64,000 bases of DNA from Nostoc sphaeroides (GTDB lineage: Bacteria; Cyanobacteriota; Cyanobacteriia; Cyanobacteriales; Nostocaceae). The position numbers and the translations under genes are program-made. Shown here piece by piece: positions 24,525-33,596 of the stretch. The stretch is taken from contig NZ_CP031941.1 of the NCBI RefSeq assembly GCF_003443655.1, positions 1,049,501 to 1,113,500 on the forward strand, in the 5' to 3' direction. Positions within the stretch are counted from its first letter, which is position 1, and every line of letters starts with the position of its first letter. The notes beneath the pieces were generated by a model, which saw only the letters and a list, made by a program, of their open reading frames with translations, was not told the DNA's origin and ran no database searches.

Positions 24525-24769
24525 TCTTCAAATGTTGATACAGTGCGAATAGGTTCTCTAGGAATTTCTGGTAATTCAAAGTCTCCCAAATTTGCAAAAC
24601 GCTGCTCAATGATATTAGCTAAGTTTAAGGGCTGTTCATGATTTTCTATTAGAACTGTACGAAGAATTTCTCTGGCTTCTTCTTCAAGGGAACGACCATG
24701 TTTTTCGGCTCGTTTTTTTAAACGAGATTTAATATCATCATCAAGATTAGATATAGTGATATTGTTCAT
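24521..24769 (-). CDS. Antitoxin, FitA/VapB ribbon-helix-helix type
   Basis: 82 residues from the ATG at 24769, which follows GAGGATTGATT. MNNITISNLDDDIKSRLKKR and HGRSLEEEAREILRTVL are the Arc-like ribbon-helix-helix DNA-binding domain of FitA/StbC antitoxins. The C-terminus (PREPIRTVSTF) should contact the PIN toxin. Such pairs repress their own promoter. It starts 22 bp after the acyltransferase gene's end on the same strand. Confidence 0.88.
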   Translation of the reverse strand: MNNITISNLDDDIKSRLKKRAEKHGRSLEEEAREILRTVLIENHEQPLNLANIIEQRFANLGDFELPEIPREPIRTVSTFEE

Positions 24770-24790
24770 AATCAATCCTCATCTGGTTTT

Positions 24791-26173
24791 TCAAATCAAT
24801 CCTTCCAGCGCGTGTTGCAAATCGTTCGTCACATCAGCAACAGCTTGTCTAGCACCCAAACGATTTTCCTTATACGCTGGGTAACGCTCAGAAATAGATA
24901 TGGGTTTACCCACGGTAATTTTTACTTTTTGCTTACCCAATTGCGGACGTTGCACAGCTTTATCGCCTTTTATTTTAGCAATCATTTGCCATAAAATTAA
25001 AGTCGTCTCAGCAAACCTTTCTACTGTGGGATTTTCTCGAATATAATTACCAGAAACTGCCACAAAACTTTCTACTAAACGCATGTGCCACATCCGCGCA
25101 TTCGCTTCTTCGGCAACGCGATCGCCTAAGGCTTTCTCTACAGCAGATATTCCTTTTACATCCTTAAAATCTTCTCTAAATATATAATTCCACCCAGCTT
25201 GTTCTACCCGCCGACATCGATCACTCAAAGTACCTTTTGACTGCAAATCAAAATATTGTTCTGATATTAGTAGCGCCGCACTTAATAAAGCTTGCAAACG
25301 AACTGCTAACACTTCATTTCTATCTTCAATTTCTCCTGCTACTGTTTTGATATCTGCCAGCTTTAGATGATAAAATCTTGTGTAAAATTTTTCCATGAGC
25401 GAAAGTAAATGTTCTGCCAAGGTTAATAACCGGGGATAAAGCGACTCTATAGAAGAATGTTCTGATGGATTCACAGGTAAACCACTAGCCGCTTCCATTT
25501 CACTTAAAAGATTTGCGATCGCACCCCAAGGAGCATCAACGTAACTATATTTAATCCCAACTGGTACAATTAGAACCTGTTCGGGGCGTTCAGCTTTGTG
25601 CAAGTCTTCAGCACACCAAAAGCCTAATTGGGCAATACCAGGTTCTAGGGGGCTAATATTCTCTGATAAACCATTGGTAGCACCCTCTGGCGCAGCCGCC
25701 ATCGGAAACTTACCATTAGCGAACAAGTCACGCGCCGAACGTAACCCCGTCCAATCAGCCTTACCTCGCTGAATCGGAGTCCCACCTAAATGAGAAGCAA
25801 TCCAGCCGACGTAGGAACCTGCCCATAGAGGAATGCCGCGATCGTAGATAAAATGAGCGTGAATCGGAAGTTGTAGCATTGTACCTTGCGATCGCGCTAC
25901 CTTTGGCACGAGTTGAGACAGCAAGTAACCTAAACAAAAGGGATCGTCTGTTTTCGGATGGCGAAATGCCAGCATAAAACGGATCTTACCCTCCTGAAAC
26001 TGGCGATAGAGATCCACTAAAACCTCTACGTTGTCTGCTTCAATTTGGGTAATAGGTGTTTGCCAGTTTATCCAACTGGGTAGCAACAGATGGACAACTC
26101 GTAGAACTAAGGGGTTAAACGCCGGAGGAATAAATTCTAAGGGTGGCTGGGCTTGATAAATTACATCTGCCAA
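24791..26173 (-). CDS. PlsC-like acyltransferase
   Basis: 460 residues starting at TTG 26173. The start is supported by AGGAGA eight bases upstream, and there is no in-frame ATG nearby. The acyltransferase core carries an HxxxxD motif (FRHPKTDDPF), GWIASHLGGTPIQRG and the substrate-binding APEGATNG. This resembles 1-acyl-glycerol-3-phosphate acyltransferases, which transfer fatty acids in membrane lipid synthesis. The 200-residue C-terminal extension is unusual for PlsC and seen in some cyanobacterial members. Substrate not determined. Confidence 0.78.
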   Translation of the reverse strand: MADVIYQAQPPLEFIPPAFNPLVLRVVHLLLPSWINWQTPITQIEADNVEVLVDLYRQFQEGKIRFMLAFRHPKTDDPFCLGYLLSQLVPKVARSQGTMLQLPIHAHFIYDRGIPLWAGSYVGWIASHLGGTPIQRGKADWTGLRSARDLFANGKFPMAAAPEGATNGLSENISPLEPGIAQLGFWCAEDLHKAERPEQVLIVPVGIKYSYVDAPWGAIANLLSEMEAASGLPVNPSEHSSIESLYPRLLTLAEHLLSLMEKFYTRFYHLKLADIKTVAGEIEDRNEVLAVRLQALLSAALLISEQYFDLQSKGTLSDRCRRVEQAGWNYIFREDFKDVKGISAVEKALGDRVAEEANARMWHMRLVESFVAVSGNYIRENPTVERFAETTLILWQMIAKIKGDKAVQRPQLGKQKVKITVGKPISISERYPAYKENRLGARQAVADVTNDLQHALEGLI

Positions 26174-26765
26174 GGTAGTTTCTCCTAAAGATGCCGCGAT
26201 TTATAATCGCCTAGTAGTTATTTATTGTTGTAACGGAATATCATCGTCGTTGGAAAGTCGAAAATACTAAATACTATTGAGGAATTTTGATATTTAAGTA
26301 AAAATACTGGGATAACTGTATAAGTTATTGAATATTATATAGATGTACTTTTGACAACTCATTAATCTAAGGGTAGTCAGGGAAGCCTTGATGAAAGTTT
26401 GTCATGCCTAATCGGTTACATCTATGTCAGATTCTCAGACAGTAGCTGCATTATCTCTGGGGGATTGCTGTGAAGATAGAGAAAAAGCTTTTTGGCAGCT
26501 ATGGGAGCAGTATCAAAATTATCTTGCTCAATGTTGTTTAAAGTGGATGGGCAATTCTACTGATGCAGAAGATGCACTCAGTCGGGCGATGCTCAAAGCC
26601 TGGGAAAAAATACGTGATTGCACGGTTGAGATTAAAAACATTAGGAGTTGGTTAACACGATTAACTCATAATCTCTGCATGGATATCCATAGAGAATGTC
26701 ATCGGGGTGCAAGGCAGGTTGAGAGTTTGGAATTTTATGAGGAATTAGTTAGCAAACAAGAAACA

Positions 26766-26808
26766 CCAGTTCTTGCTGCGTAGCAGCAAGAACTGGAAAA
26801 TTTTTTTT
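26766..26808 (+). terminator. Perfect hairpin plus T-tract inside the sigma-factor frame
   Basis: A 14-bp perfect stem (CCAGTTCTTGCTGC at 26766-26779, GCAGCAAGAACTGG at 26783-26796) with a 3-base loop GTA, followed by AAAA and eight T (26801-26808). The amber codon begins in the loop. It has the form of an intrinsic terminator within the gene. Confidence 0.75.
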
Positions 26809-27256
26809 GTCTTGCTATTGATAAGTTACCCCCTAAACTGCGAGAAACTTTTATTCTGCACTTTGAGGAAGAACTTTCATATAAAGAAATTGCCGAAAAA
26901 CTAAATATTTCTTACGATAATGTCCGCAAGCGCGTTTCCCAAGCACGGGCAATTTTGCGAAAGCAATTTAATCAAGATTTTGTTGGCGAGGATAGGAAGC
27001 CTAATGTAGAGACATTTCATGAAACGTCTTTACACTCCACTATTGTTTCCCAAACACCGGAAGAATTTGATGGGGTAGATTTGGAGAAAAATCAAAATGT
27101 GTATGTGCATCAAATTGTTGTTGATGAAGAACCCCAAGTAGCAATGCTATCTATTCCAGAGATAGAGGCTGTGGTGGTAGATGCTCAATTTGATGGGGAG
27201 AAAATAGAAGAAATTCAAGATACTGACTTTTCACATCATCTGGAAAAGCTAAGGCG

Positions 27257-27337
27257 AAACCTAACCCCCCAGCCCCCTTCCCTATTAGGGAAGGGGGAGA
27301 ATTCAAAGCCGATGTCCTTGCAGGAAAGAGGTTTTCC
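27257..27337. repeat. R2 repeat inside a coding frame
   Basis: Begins AAACCTAACCCCCCAGCCCC, with stem CCCCTTCCCTATTAGGGAAGGGG, and ends AAAGAGGTTTTCC. It reads in frame as RNLTPQPPSLLGKGENS in the sigma-factor C-terminal region. Confidence 0.8.
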
Positions 27338-27663
27338 AGAACCCGTGAAAAGTCAGATTCAAGATATTGGTCAGAGTATATTGGAGGAGTTAAATTTTAT
27401 TTTGCCCTGGCGATTAGAAATCGCGGCGACACACAAAACCTGCCTGCAAGGTTATTTTAATGAAGCACACCTAGGCAGATTTATAGAGTATTTTCTGCTG
27501 CGATCGAAAGTGTGGACAAATAGTGGAGGTTGGGTAAAACTTGCAAATATTAATAATAAAATAGACTCAAGCTAAATTATACGACCAAATAATTAGGCAA
27601 GAGGTCTATTTTTGCATTTTTAAATGCAACCTTTCTGGATCTTTTCAGTTAAGGAATAATTTA

Positions 27664-27837
27664 ATGATGGTTCACCGTCTTGCTGTAGTTAGCGCTTTAG
27701 CTATTCTCAGTGCTGTAGCATTACCATCTAAATCTGAAGCCCAAGCAACTCAAGATGTTAACTTCAACAGTACTACTCATAACCATAGAGTGAACTTAAG
27801 TTTAATAATTCACAATTTCGCTTCAGGAAACGTCTAA
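27664..27837 (+). pseudogene. Truncated fibre-subunit gene (signal peptide only)
   Basis: 57 codons, MMVHRLAVVSALAILSAVAL, then SKSEAQATQDVNFNST and a frame that soon ends. The first 35 residues align with the signal peptide and mature start of the next gene (IALISSLAVLSAVAF, AQNADVDFTGT), but the subunit body is gone. Probably the remains of a fourth subunit, or a decayed duplicate. A short secreted peptide is the alternative. Confidence 0.6.
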
Positions 27838-27949
27838 TTAATAGAGGCATTAAAACAAGGGTTTGTAACCATTAATCAACTAAAATTACACCCCTAGTTT
27901 CTGGAGATGTCTAGCTGATCAAAAATTTGTTATCAGGAGTTTCAAAAAC

Positions 27950-28492
27950 ATGATCCGTCGTATTGCATTAATTAGTAGCCTAGCTGTTCTCAGTGCTGTT
28001 GCTTTCACGCCCAAAGCACAGGCGCAGAATGCTGACGTTGACTTCACTGGAACTGTCCCAGCTACTTGCACCATCAACTCAACTACCAACGGAACATTAG
28101 CTTTAGTTAATGCTAGAAACCTTCTAGCTGATGCTACTAATGGTACCCCTGCAAATCTGAATGTTAGCTGTAATGCAGGCACAACATTTACAATCACCTC
28201 TGTTGCTAACAACGGCACTGCTCTATCAGGCAGTGCAACATACGCTGCGAACATTGCTGGTGTGTTTACGTCAGTCCGAGATGGTGCTACTACCGTTGCT
28301 AACGGCAATGTTTCACCCAATGGTCTTGCTAGTATTGCTGGCAACCCTCCTGGTGTAGCAGGCGCTCTTCAGGTAGGACCTATTACTAATAAAAACTACG
28401 CGGTTGATATGTCTGTGTTCAATATTGGTAGTACTGCACTACCTATTGGAAACTACAATGTCCGTGTCAACGTTGCTTTAACACCCCAGTAA
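27950..28492 (+). CDS. Secreted fibre-subunit-like protein 1
   Basis: 180 residues. Signal peptide MIRRIALISSLAVLSAVAF, probable cleavage after KAQAQ. The mature part is Gly/Asn/Thr/Val-rich beta sequence with two cysteines, in PATCTINSTTNG and LNVSCNAGTTFTI, placed to form a disulfide, and a C-terminus ending VNVALTPQ. It resembles the spore-coat-U/fimbrial-subunit type of protein assembled by chaperone-usher systems. Two paralogues follow, then the chaperone and usher. Family assignment is by context and pattern. Confidence 0.72.
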   Translation: MIRRIALISSLAVLSAVAFTPKAQAQNADVDFTGTVPATCTINSTTNGTLALVNARNLLADATNGTPANLNVSCNAGTTFTITSVANNGTALSGSATYAANIAGVFTSVRDGATTVANGNVSPNGLASIAGNPPGVAGALQVGPITNKNYAVDMSVFNIGSTALPIGNYNVRVNVALTPQ

Positions 28493-28598
28493 CTTGACGC
28501 TATAACTTTTTTAGAACAAACGTTTCAATTTCCGTGGGGGAAACAGCCATTGACCCCTACGGATAATCGACAAACATTTAACAGAGGCTTTGAAAATT

Positions 28599-29129
28599 TT
28601 GATTGGTCGTCTTGCTTTAGTTAGTGGTATTGCTGTTCTCTGTGCTGTTATTTCGGACAAAGCACTAGCTCAATCTGCTAACGTTGACTTCACAGGAAGT
28701 ATCCCACCTGCCGTTACTATCAACGCCACCAGCACCGGAACTTGGAATGGGACTTCAGGGTTAGATTTTTCAAGTCCGAATCTTATTCGCATACCAGCAA
28801 CTTTGACGCTTAGTTCTGCTGCGGGACTAACCTTTACTATCAACAGTATTACTGACAACGGTACTAGCTTATCTGGTGGTAAAACATACAGCAATTTTGA
28901 TTTGGTAGGGGCTGAGATCAAGGATGGTAACAATCTAATTATTCAAGCTGAAACTTCACCCAGTGCGAACTACTCCATAGTTCATCCTTTGGGTATAGCA
29001 AGTCCAGTTCAAACAGGACCGATCAGTAATAAAGACTATCAGGTTTACCTGACCGTTGGTAACAATGTAAATATCCTACCTACGGGAACTTACAACATTC
29101 GTGTCAAGATTACTTTAACACCACAGTAA
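28599..29129 (+). CDS. Secreted fibre-subunit-like protein 2 (no cysteines)
   Basis: About 177 residues. No ATG start exists: the TTG at 28599 (MIGRLALVSGIAVL) aligns with the start of subunit 1; a TTG at 28590 is possible too. Signal peptide ends near KALAQ. The mature protein shares VDFTGSIPP, LTFTINSITDNGTSLSGGK and the C-terminal VKITLTPQ with subunit 1, but both cysteine positions are replaced (PPAVTINA and TLSSAAGL). A subunit without the disulfide, possibly with a different place in the fibre. Confidence 0.7.
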   Translation: MIGRLALVSGIAVLCAVISDKALAQSANVDFTGSIPPAVTINATSTGTWNGTSGLDFSSPNLIRIPATLTLSSAAGLTFTINSITDNGTSLSGGKTYSNFDLVGAEIKDGNNLIIQAETSPSANYSIVHPLGIASPVQTGPISNKDYQVYLTVGNNVNILPTGTYNIRVKITLTPQ

Positions 29130-29250
29130 TTTGAGCCTATAATTCGCCCATACGGTGTTAATTGGTAGAGTGAATTAGGCTGCTTTTTCACCTACCATGA
29201 TCTGACCCCTACAGAATATTAATAAATTGTAGGCATTGTTAATAGCTGAA

Positions 29251-29745
29251 GTGATCAAAAAATCTCCAATAATTCTGCCTTTACTCTGTTGGTTTGGAGT
29301 TAGTTTCTCTGCAATGCCAGCCTACAGCCAAACCTGTGTTGTAAACAGTGTTAGCAACGGCGCATTAACCGTATCCAACCTTTCTCAGCTTTTAGCTAAT
29401 GATGCTGTTGGCACGCCGGCAAATATTAATGTTAGTTGCAGTGCAGGTACAACTTTTACTATCACCAGTGTCACCAACAAGGGTACTCCCTCAGCGATGA
29501 ACAATGTTGTTGATGGTGTGTTTGCCGCGATCCGCAGTGGTTCTAATACCATTGCCAGAGGAGAGGTTTCGCCCAGTGGTTCTATCAACCCATCTAATCC
29601 CCCAGGTATAGCAAGTGCAATTCAGACAGCGCCGATCGTTAATAAAGACTATGCAGTTGATCTCTCTATTTTTAGAACTCTCTCCCAACTCTTACCTGCT
29701 GGAACTTACACTTATCAAGTGAATATTCTTTTAACACCGCAGTAG
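29251..29745 (+). CDS. Secreted fibre-subunit-like protein 3
   Basis: About 164 residues from the GTG at 29251, chosen because the signal peptide MIKKSPIILPLLCWFGVSFS matches that of the chaperone gene downstream (LKKLQNFLPLFCCFGVGF). The mature part starts QTCVVNSVSNGALTV, close behind cleavage, with the second Cys in INVSCSAGTTFTITSV and the end VNILLTPQ. It lacks the VDFTG segment of subunits 1 and 2, so its N-terminus is shorter; this could mark a tip or base subunit. A TTG start at 29236 is possible. Confidence 0.7.
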   Translation: MIKKSPIILPLLCWFGVSFSAMPAYSQTCVVNSVSNGALTVSNLSQLLANDAVGTPANINVSCSAGTTFTITSVTNKGTPSAMNNVVDGVFAAIRSGSNTIARGEVSPSGSINPSNPPGIASAIQTAPIVNKDYAVDLSIFRTLSQLLPAGTYTYQVNILLTPQ

Positions 29746-29892
29746 TTTCACATTAGACCACTTGCAAAAGTCTGAAAATTAGATATGTCATTCTGTAGCT
29801 TCCTTGCCGCATGGTATGAAATGAAGAATCTTCAAGATGCTTCGTTTTGCTCAACATGACAATTTAAGCATTTATGCAAGAAGTCTATTACA

Positions 29893-29994
29893 CAAGACGC
29901 TTGGACTAAGGATTTTTGGTACTGGTTTTTGACCTGTAGAGACGCTATATTTAGTTTCTCTACCAAGGATTTTTGGCTTAAATGAACGGTATTG
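29893..29994. mobile_element. Diverged second copy of the 102-bp MITE-like element
   Basis: Right end CTTAAATGAACGGTATTG (29977-29994) and left end CAAGACGCTTGGACTAAGG match the ends of the copy at 5491-5592. Shared interior includes GATTTTTGGTACT, GACCTGTAGAGACGC and CTACCAAGGATTTTTGG. Length is also 102 bp. Flanks TCTATTACA at 29884-29892 and 29996-30004 look like the target duplication. Confidence 0.8.
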
Positions 29995-30029
29995 ATCTAT
30001 TACACACTTAGAGAAAATTAACAGCTTAA

Positions 30030-30872
30030 ATGTTGAAAAAATTACAGAATTTCCTGCCACTATTCTGTTGTTTTGGAGTTGGTTTTGTCTCCATACCAGC
30101 TTATAGCCAACAGTTGTCTGTCACGCCCTTAGTGATTGAACGCAAAGCAGAATCAGGACAAGCTAGAGGAGTTATTGATATTTTTAATGGCTCTGATAAA
30201 CCATATCGAGCCAGAGTTTCCGTTGCCCCCTTTACTTATAGCCGCGAGGGATTCAAGGTTTTACAATCTAGTCCCAATGACTTAACACCTTATTTAACAT
30301 TTTCTCCTCGTGAATTGCTGATTGCACCCGGACAAAAACGCTCAATTCGTTTCAATGCTAGGCTGCTTCCTAGTTTACCAAAAGGGGAATATAGGGCAAT
30401 ATTCTCTGTTGAAGAGCTTACAGATAATAATGATTCTACTCAAAAAAATCAGTTTGGTATTGCTGTAAATATAATTTCAACTATCTATGTAAGAAATGGT
30501 GATCTGGCTCCCATTCTTAAAGTAGAAAATGTGTTTTATAATGCCAAAGTTAAAGAGATTAGGTTGTTAGTTAATAATAGAGGTAAAGCAACAACCCGCG
30601 CTAAAACTGAATGGAATTTAAGCCAAAATGGAAAACTTGTAACCTCTGGCATATTAGAAGAAACTAGCATTATTGCCGAAGGCGATCGCTATATAAGAAT
30701 CCCCTATCCTCCTCAAGGACAAACCCTGACACCTGGGACATATCAATTTTCGGGACAACTGAAGTGGGATTTTCCTAACAAAGGTGGAACTTTACCCTTT
30801 AATGTTAATTTAAGCATTTCTAATGAAGATATTAATACAGAAAGTCAACCTTCTCCAACAATAAATAAATAA
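30030..30872 (+). CDS. Periplasmic PapD-like chaperone
   Basis: 280 residues. Signal peptide MLKKLQNFLPLFCCFGVGF to about PAYSQ. The mature part begins LSVTPLVIERKAESGQARGV and has the Ig-like pattern IDIFNGSDKPYRARVSVAPF, then SPRELLIAPGQKRSIRFNAR and GEYRAIFSVEEL, the blocks expected in PapD/FimC-type chaperones that complete unfinished subunit folds. The C-terminal domain reads VNNRGKATTRAKTEWNLSQN. It ends 7 bp before the usher gene. Confidence 0.8.
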   Translation: MLKKLQNFLPLFCCFGVGFVSIPAYSQQLSVTPLVIERKAESGQARGVIDIFNGSDKPYRARVSVAPFTYSREGFKVLQSSPNDLTPYLTFSPRELLIAPGQKRSIRFNARLLPSLPKGEYRAIFSVEELTDNNDSTQKNQFGIAVNIISTIYVRNGDLAPILKVENVFYNAKVKEIRLLVNNRGKATTRAKTEWNLSQNGKLVTSGILEETSIIAEGDRYIRIPYPPQGQTLTPGTYQFSGQLKWDFPNKGGTLPFNVNLSISNEDINTESQPSPTINK

Positions 30873-30879
30873 TCATAGA

Positions 30880-33528
30880 ATGCGGAATTATGCTATTTTT
30901 GCTATAGCAGTCTCTGTGCTTTTCACTTTATACCCAAAGCTAGCTTTGAGTTCAGTTGATAATCCTCTTCAAGCTCCTATTGCTCAAGTTAATGATTCTC
31001 CTCGTTTCCCTAAAGTAGAAGCAAAATTAACGCAATTTATTGTATTGCCAATAGGAATTAATATTGGTAAGCGGAATATTTTACAATCTTCTTTTGTTAG
31101 AGGTTATGAAGATGGAGAAAAAGCAGTTAACTTTGCTGATTGGTTGATTCCTTTTCAGGATTTAACCACAGCATTAAACCTGAATGTTATTACTTTAGCT
31201 GATGGTCAATTAGAGCTAAGAGGAGTTGGGTTAATTAAACGAATTAGCCCCAAGGAATTAAGCATAGATCCAGAATTGGGATTAGTTATTTCTATCGCTA
31301 AAATTGAAGAATTATTAGAAGTGAAATCCCAATTTGATATAGCTGATTATGCAATTGTCCTTGAGCCACCTTGGTTAAACTTTCGAGGTAACAACAATCG
31401 CCAACAAGAACTTCCGGTGATTTTAGAAGGATTACCTGTTGTAAATGCTCCTAATTTTACTTTCTCAACCGTAGGGCAAGAAATTAATCTTGGTGGTAAT
31501 CGAAACATTAATCAAAACAGTAATCAATTAACTACTCAAGGTAATTTCACAAGTATTGGTACAATATTTGGCGGAAGTTGGTTTTCTCGTATTAATCAAC
31601 CAGACTTACTCGATACTACCACTTGGCAACTTCAAGAAGGACAGTATTTGAACCAAGGTGATTTTAGTGATTATGTAATTGGTTCTCAACCCGCTTTTTG
31701 GAAAAGTCAAGGAACTGGTGATTATTGGGGATTTACGACAATTCAAAGATTTGGTTTTAAAGCAGATGATCTCAATGGTGGAGGATTTACTCCCTCCCAA
31801 CGTTTACAAAGCACTATAATTAACCGGACTATCGAAGGAGCAGCAAGACCGGGGACTTTAGTACAGTTAGTTTCTGGATATGATAAAACAATTTTTGGGC
31901 AAATATTAGTTGATTCTTCAGGAGTTTATCGCTTTGATAATATTCCCATTAGTAATAATGGTGGAAATTACCGAGTTTTACTCTATCCTAATGGACAATT
32001 AGCAAGTACCCCTATTGAGCAAGAACCGATATTTCTTAATCTTCCTGGACAATTAACTAAAGGAACATCAAGCCTGGTTTTGTCTGGTGGTTTGAGCAGA
32101 CAAACAATAAGTAATAGCTTTTTCGGCGAATTAACCGATGTTCGAGGAGGAATTGCTTATCGTCATGGAGTTTCAGATTCTTTAACATTGGGAGCAGGAA
32201 TTGTTTATGATCAATCTTTATTAGGATTAGCAGAGATATTTTATCAACCTAATTATTTTCCCTTAAAATTAGCTATTTCTGCTTTACAAACTCAGGAAAA
32301 ATTAACATATAATGCTAATATAGACTTTAGTCCTTCTCCTAAAACAAATCTTAATTTATCCAGTAATGAACTGTTTCAAAGTTTTAATTTTTATTGGAAT
32401 GCTGCTTCCGGCTTAAATATTATTAGCAGTGGGAATAATTTCAATAATATTATTAATGTTGGGATTAGCTTAAATCAAAATATAGGTAGTTTATTCACTT
32501 TTTCTAGCTTGAAACTTGACAATGAAGGACAATTAGACTGGAACTCTAATGCTCGTTGGTATAACTGGAATTTTATCTCTAGAGCCAATGCTAATAATAC
32601 AGGATTAGAATTAATTTATGATGGTTCTATTTTTAACTTAACTGGAGATGAATATTTAACTTTAGGTTATGAAACTAGCAATTATAGCAATCGAAGTAGT
32701 AATTTATTGACTTTGAAATGGAAATATAAATCACCATATCGCCTTAGCGATCAACGTTCGCTCTGGGATTTTGATCTAGGTTACGGTATTGGATCTCAAG
32801 GTAGTGGTTTGTTAGCTTCTGTTTCTACTGTTGTGATTCCGGGTTTATCTCTGCGTTTACGTTACGATGGAATTTCTACAACTTCAGATATCGCTTCTTT
32901 TCGGATTGAACTTGCTTCAGCAGTTAATTTTAATCCTAAAATTAGCCCTGGTGATACTCGATTTGAACGTTTACGCAGTGAAGGTGGAATCTTTATTGAA
33001 CCTTTCTTAGATAAGAATAATAACGGCGTTCGGGATAATGATGAACAAATTTATACTCAAGATATTGAGCTACTATTAATCCTTAATAATAAAAAATTTA
33101 ATCCTATCTTCTCAAATATTACAAAACAAGGCGTTTTCTTAAAACTTGCTCCTGGGATTTACCGAATTGATTTAGATCCGGCTGGATATCCTCTCGACTG
33201 GAAACCTACCCAAGCTGCTTCTGCGGTAGAAGTGGTTGCAGGTAGTTATACAACAGTTTTAATACCTTTTGTCGCCTCTTATACCGTAGCTGGAACTATT
33301 ACAAATTCACAAGGAAACCCTATTGTTGGTGCTAAAGTTGAAGCTATTGATCCTAATTCTAAGTCATCCGTTATATCTATTACTAATAGTGCAGGTGTTT
33401 TCTATCTAGAACAGTTGCGACAAGGGACTTATCAGTTAAAAGTTAATGATAAATCTGTTGAACCTAATTCAATTACAATTAAAGCAGATTCCAATACTTT
33501 GCAAGAATTAAATTTAAAATTACCTTAA
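30880..33528 (+). CDS. Usher-like outer-membrane protein
   Basis: 882 residues with a signal peptide (MRNYAIFAIAVSVLFTLYPK). Residues about 40-160 form a soluble N-terminal domain. A long region of alternating beta strands (about 210-700) with many Asn, Gly and aromatic residues reads as an outer-membrane barrel. It contains a plug-like insertion with RTIEGAARPGTLVQLVSGYD and VDSSGVYRFDNIPISNNGG. The end has a FLDKNNNGVRDNDEQ segment and a carboxypeptidase-regulatory-like domain (VAGTITNSQGNPIVGAKVEA). Order and content fit an usher that exports subunits delivered by the adjacent chaperone. It diverges from proteobacterial FimD, so the assignment leans on context. Confidence 0.75.
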   Translation: MRNYAIFAIAVSVLFTLYPKLALSSVDNPLQAPIAQVNDSPRFPKVEAKLTQFIVLPIGINIGKRNILQSSFVRGYEDGEKAVNFADWLIPFQDLTTALNLNVITLADGQLELRGVGLIKRISPKELSIDPELGLVISIAKIEELLEVKSQFDIADYAIVLEPPWLNFRGNNNRQQELPVILEGLPVVNAPNFTFSTVGQEINLGGNRNINQNSNQLTTQGNFTSIGTIFGGSWFSRINQPDLLDTTTWQLQEGQYLNQGDFSDYVIGSQPAFWKSQGTGDYWGFTTIQRFGFKADDLNGGGFTPSQRLQSTIINRTIEGAARPGTLVQLVSGYDKTIFGQILVDSSGVYRFDNIPISNNGGNYRVLLYPNGQLASTPIEQEPIFLNLPGQLTKGTSSLVLSGGLSRQTISNSFFGELTDVRGGIAYRHGVSDSLTLGAGIVYDQSLLGLAEIFYQPNYFPLKLAISALQTQEKLTYNANIDFSPSPKTNLNLSSNELFQSFNFYWNAASGLNIISSGNNFNNIINVGISLNQNIGSLFTFSSLKLDNEGQLDWNSNARWYNWNFISRANANNTGLELIYDGSIFNLTGDEYLTLGYETSNYSNRSSNLLTLKWKYKSPYRLSDQRSLWDFDLGYGIGSQGSGLLASVSTVVIPGLSLRLRYDGISTTSDIASFRIELASAVNFNPKISPGDTRFERLRSEGGIFIEPFLDKNNNGVRDNDEQIYTQDIELLLILNNKKFNPIFSNITKQGVFLKLAPGIYRIDLDPAGYPLDWKPTQAASAVEVVAGSYTTVLIPFVASYTVAGTITNSQGNPIVGAKVEAIDPNSKSSVISITNSAGVFYLEQLRQGTYQLKVNDKSVEPNSITIKADSNTLQELNLKLP

Positions 33529-33596
33529 CTCACATATAACCAAATAAAGATGGAAAGTGCTGGCATAGTGCAAGTTTAACCGCAGAGTTGCAAATC

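Larger units (their letters stand above)
26424..27575 (+). pseudogene. Sigma-70 family factor split by an in-frame amber codon
   Basis: One reading frame of 384 codons with a single TAG at 26781-26783. Before it: 119 residues with sigma region 2 (DAEDALSRAMLKAWEKIRDC, RSWLTRLTHNLCMDIHRE). After it, in the same frame: QQELENFFCLAIDKLPPKLR and then region 4 (LHFEEELSYKEIAEKLNISY, NVRKRVSQARAILRKQF). The tail contains an R2 repeat (27257-27337) and a piece of R3 (27402-27450), both in frame. Regions 2 and 4 are both intact, so the gene may be a recent pseudogene, may use readthrough, or the TAG may be a regulated or sequencing feature. It lies directly upstream of the chaperone-usher-like cluster. 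Confidence 0.8.
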
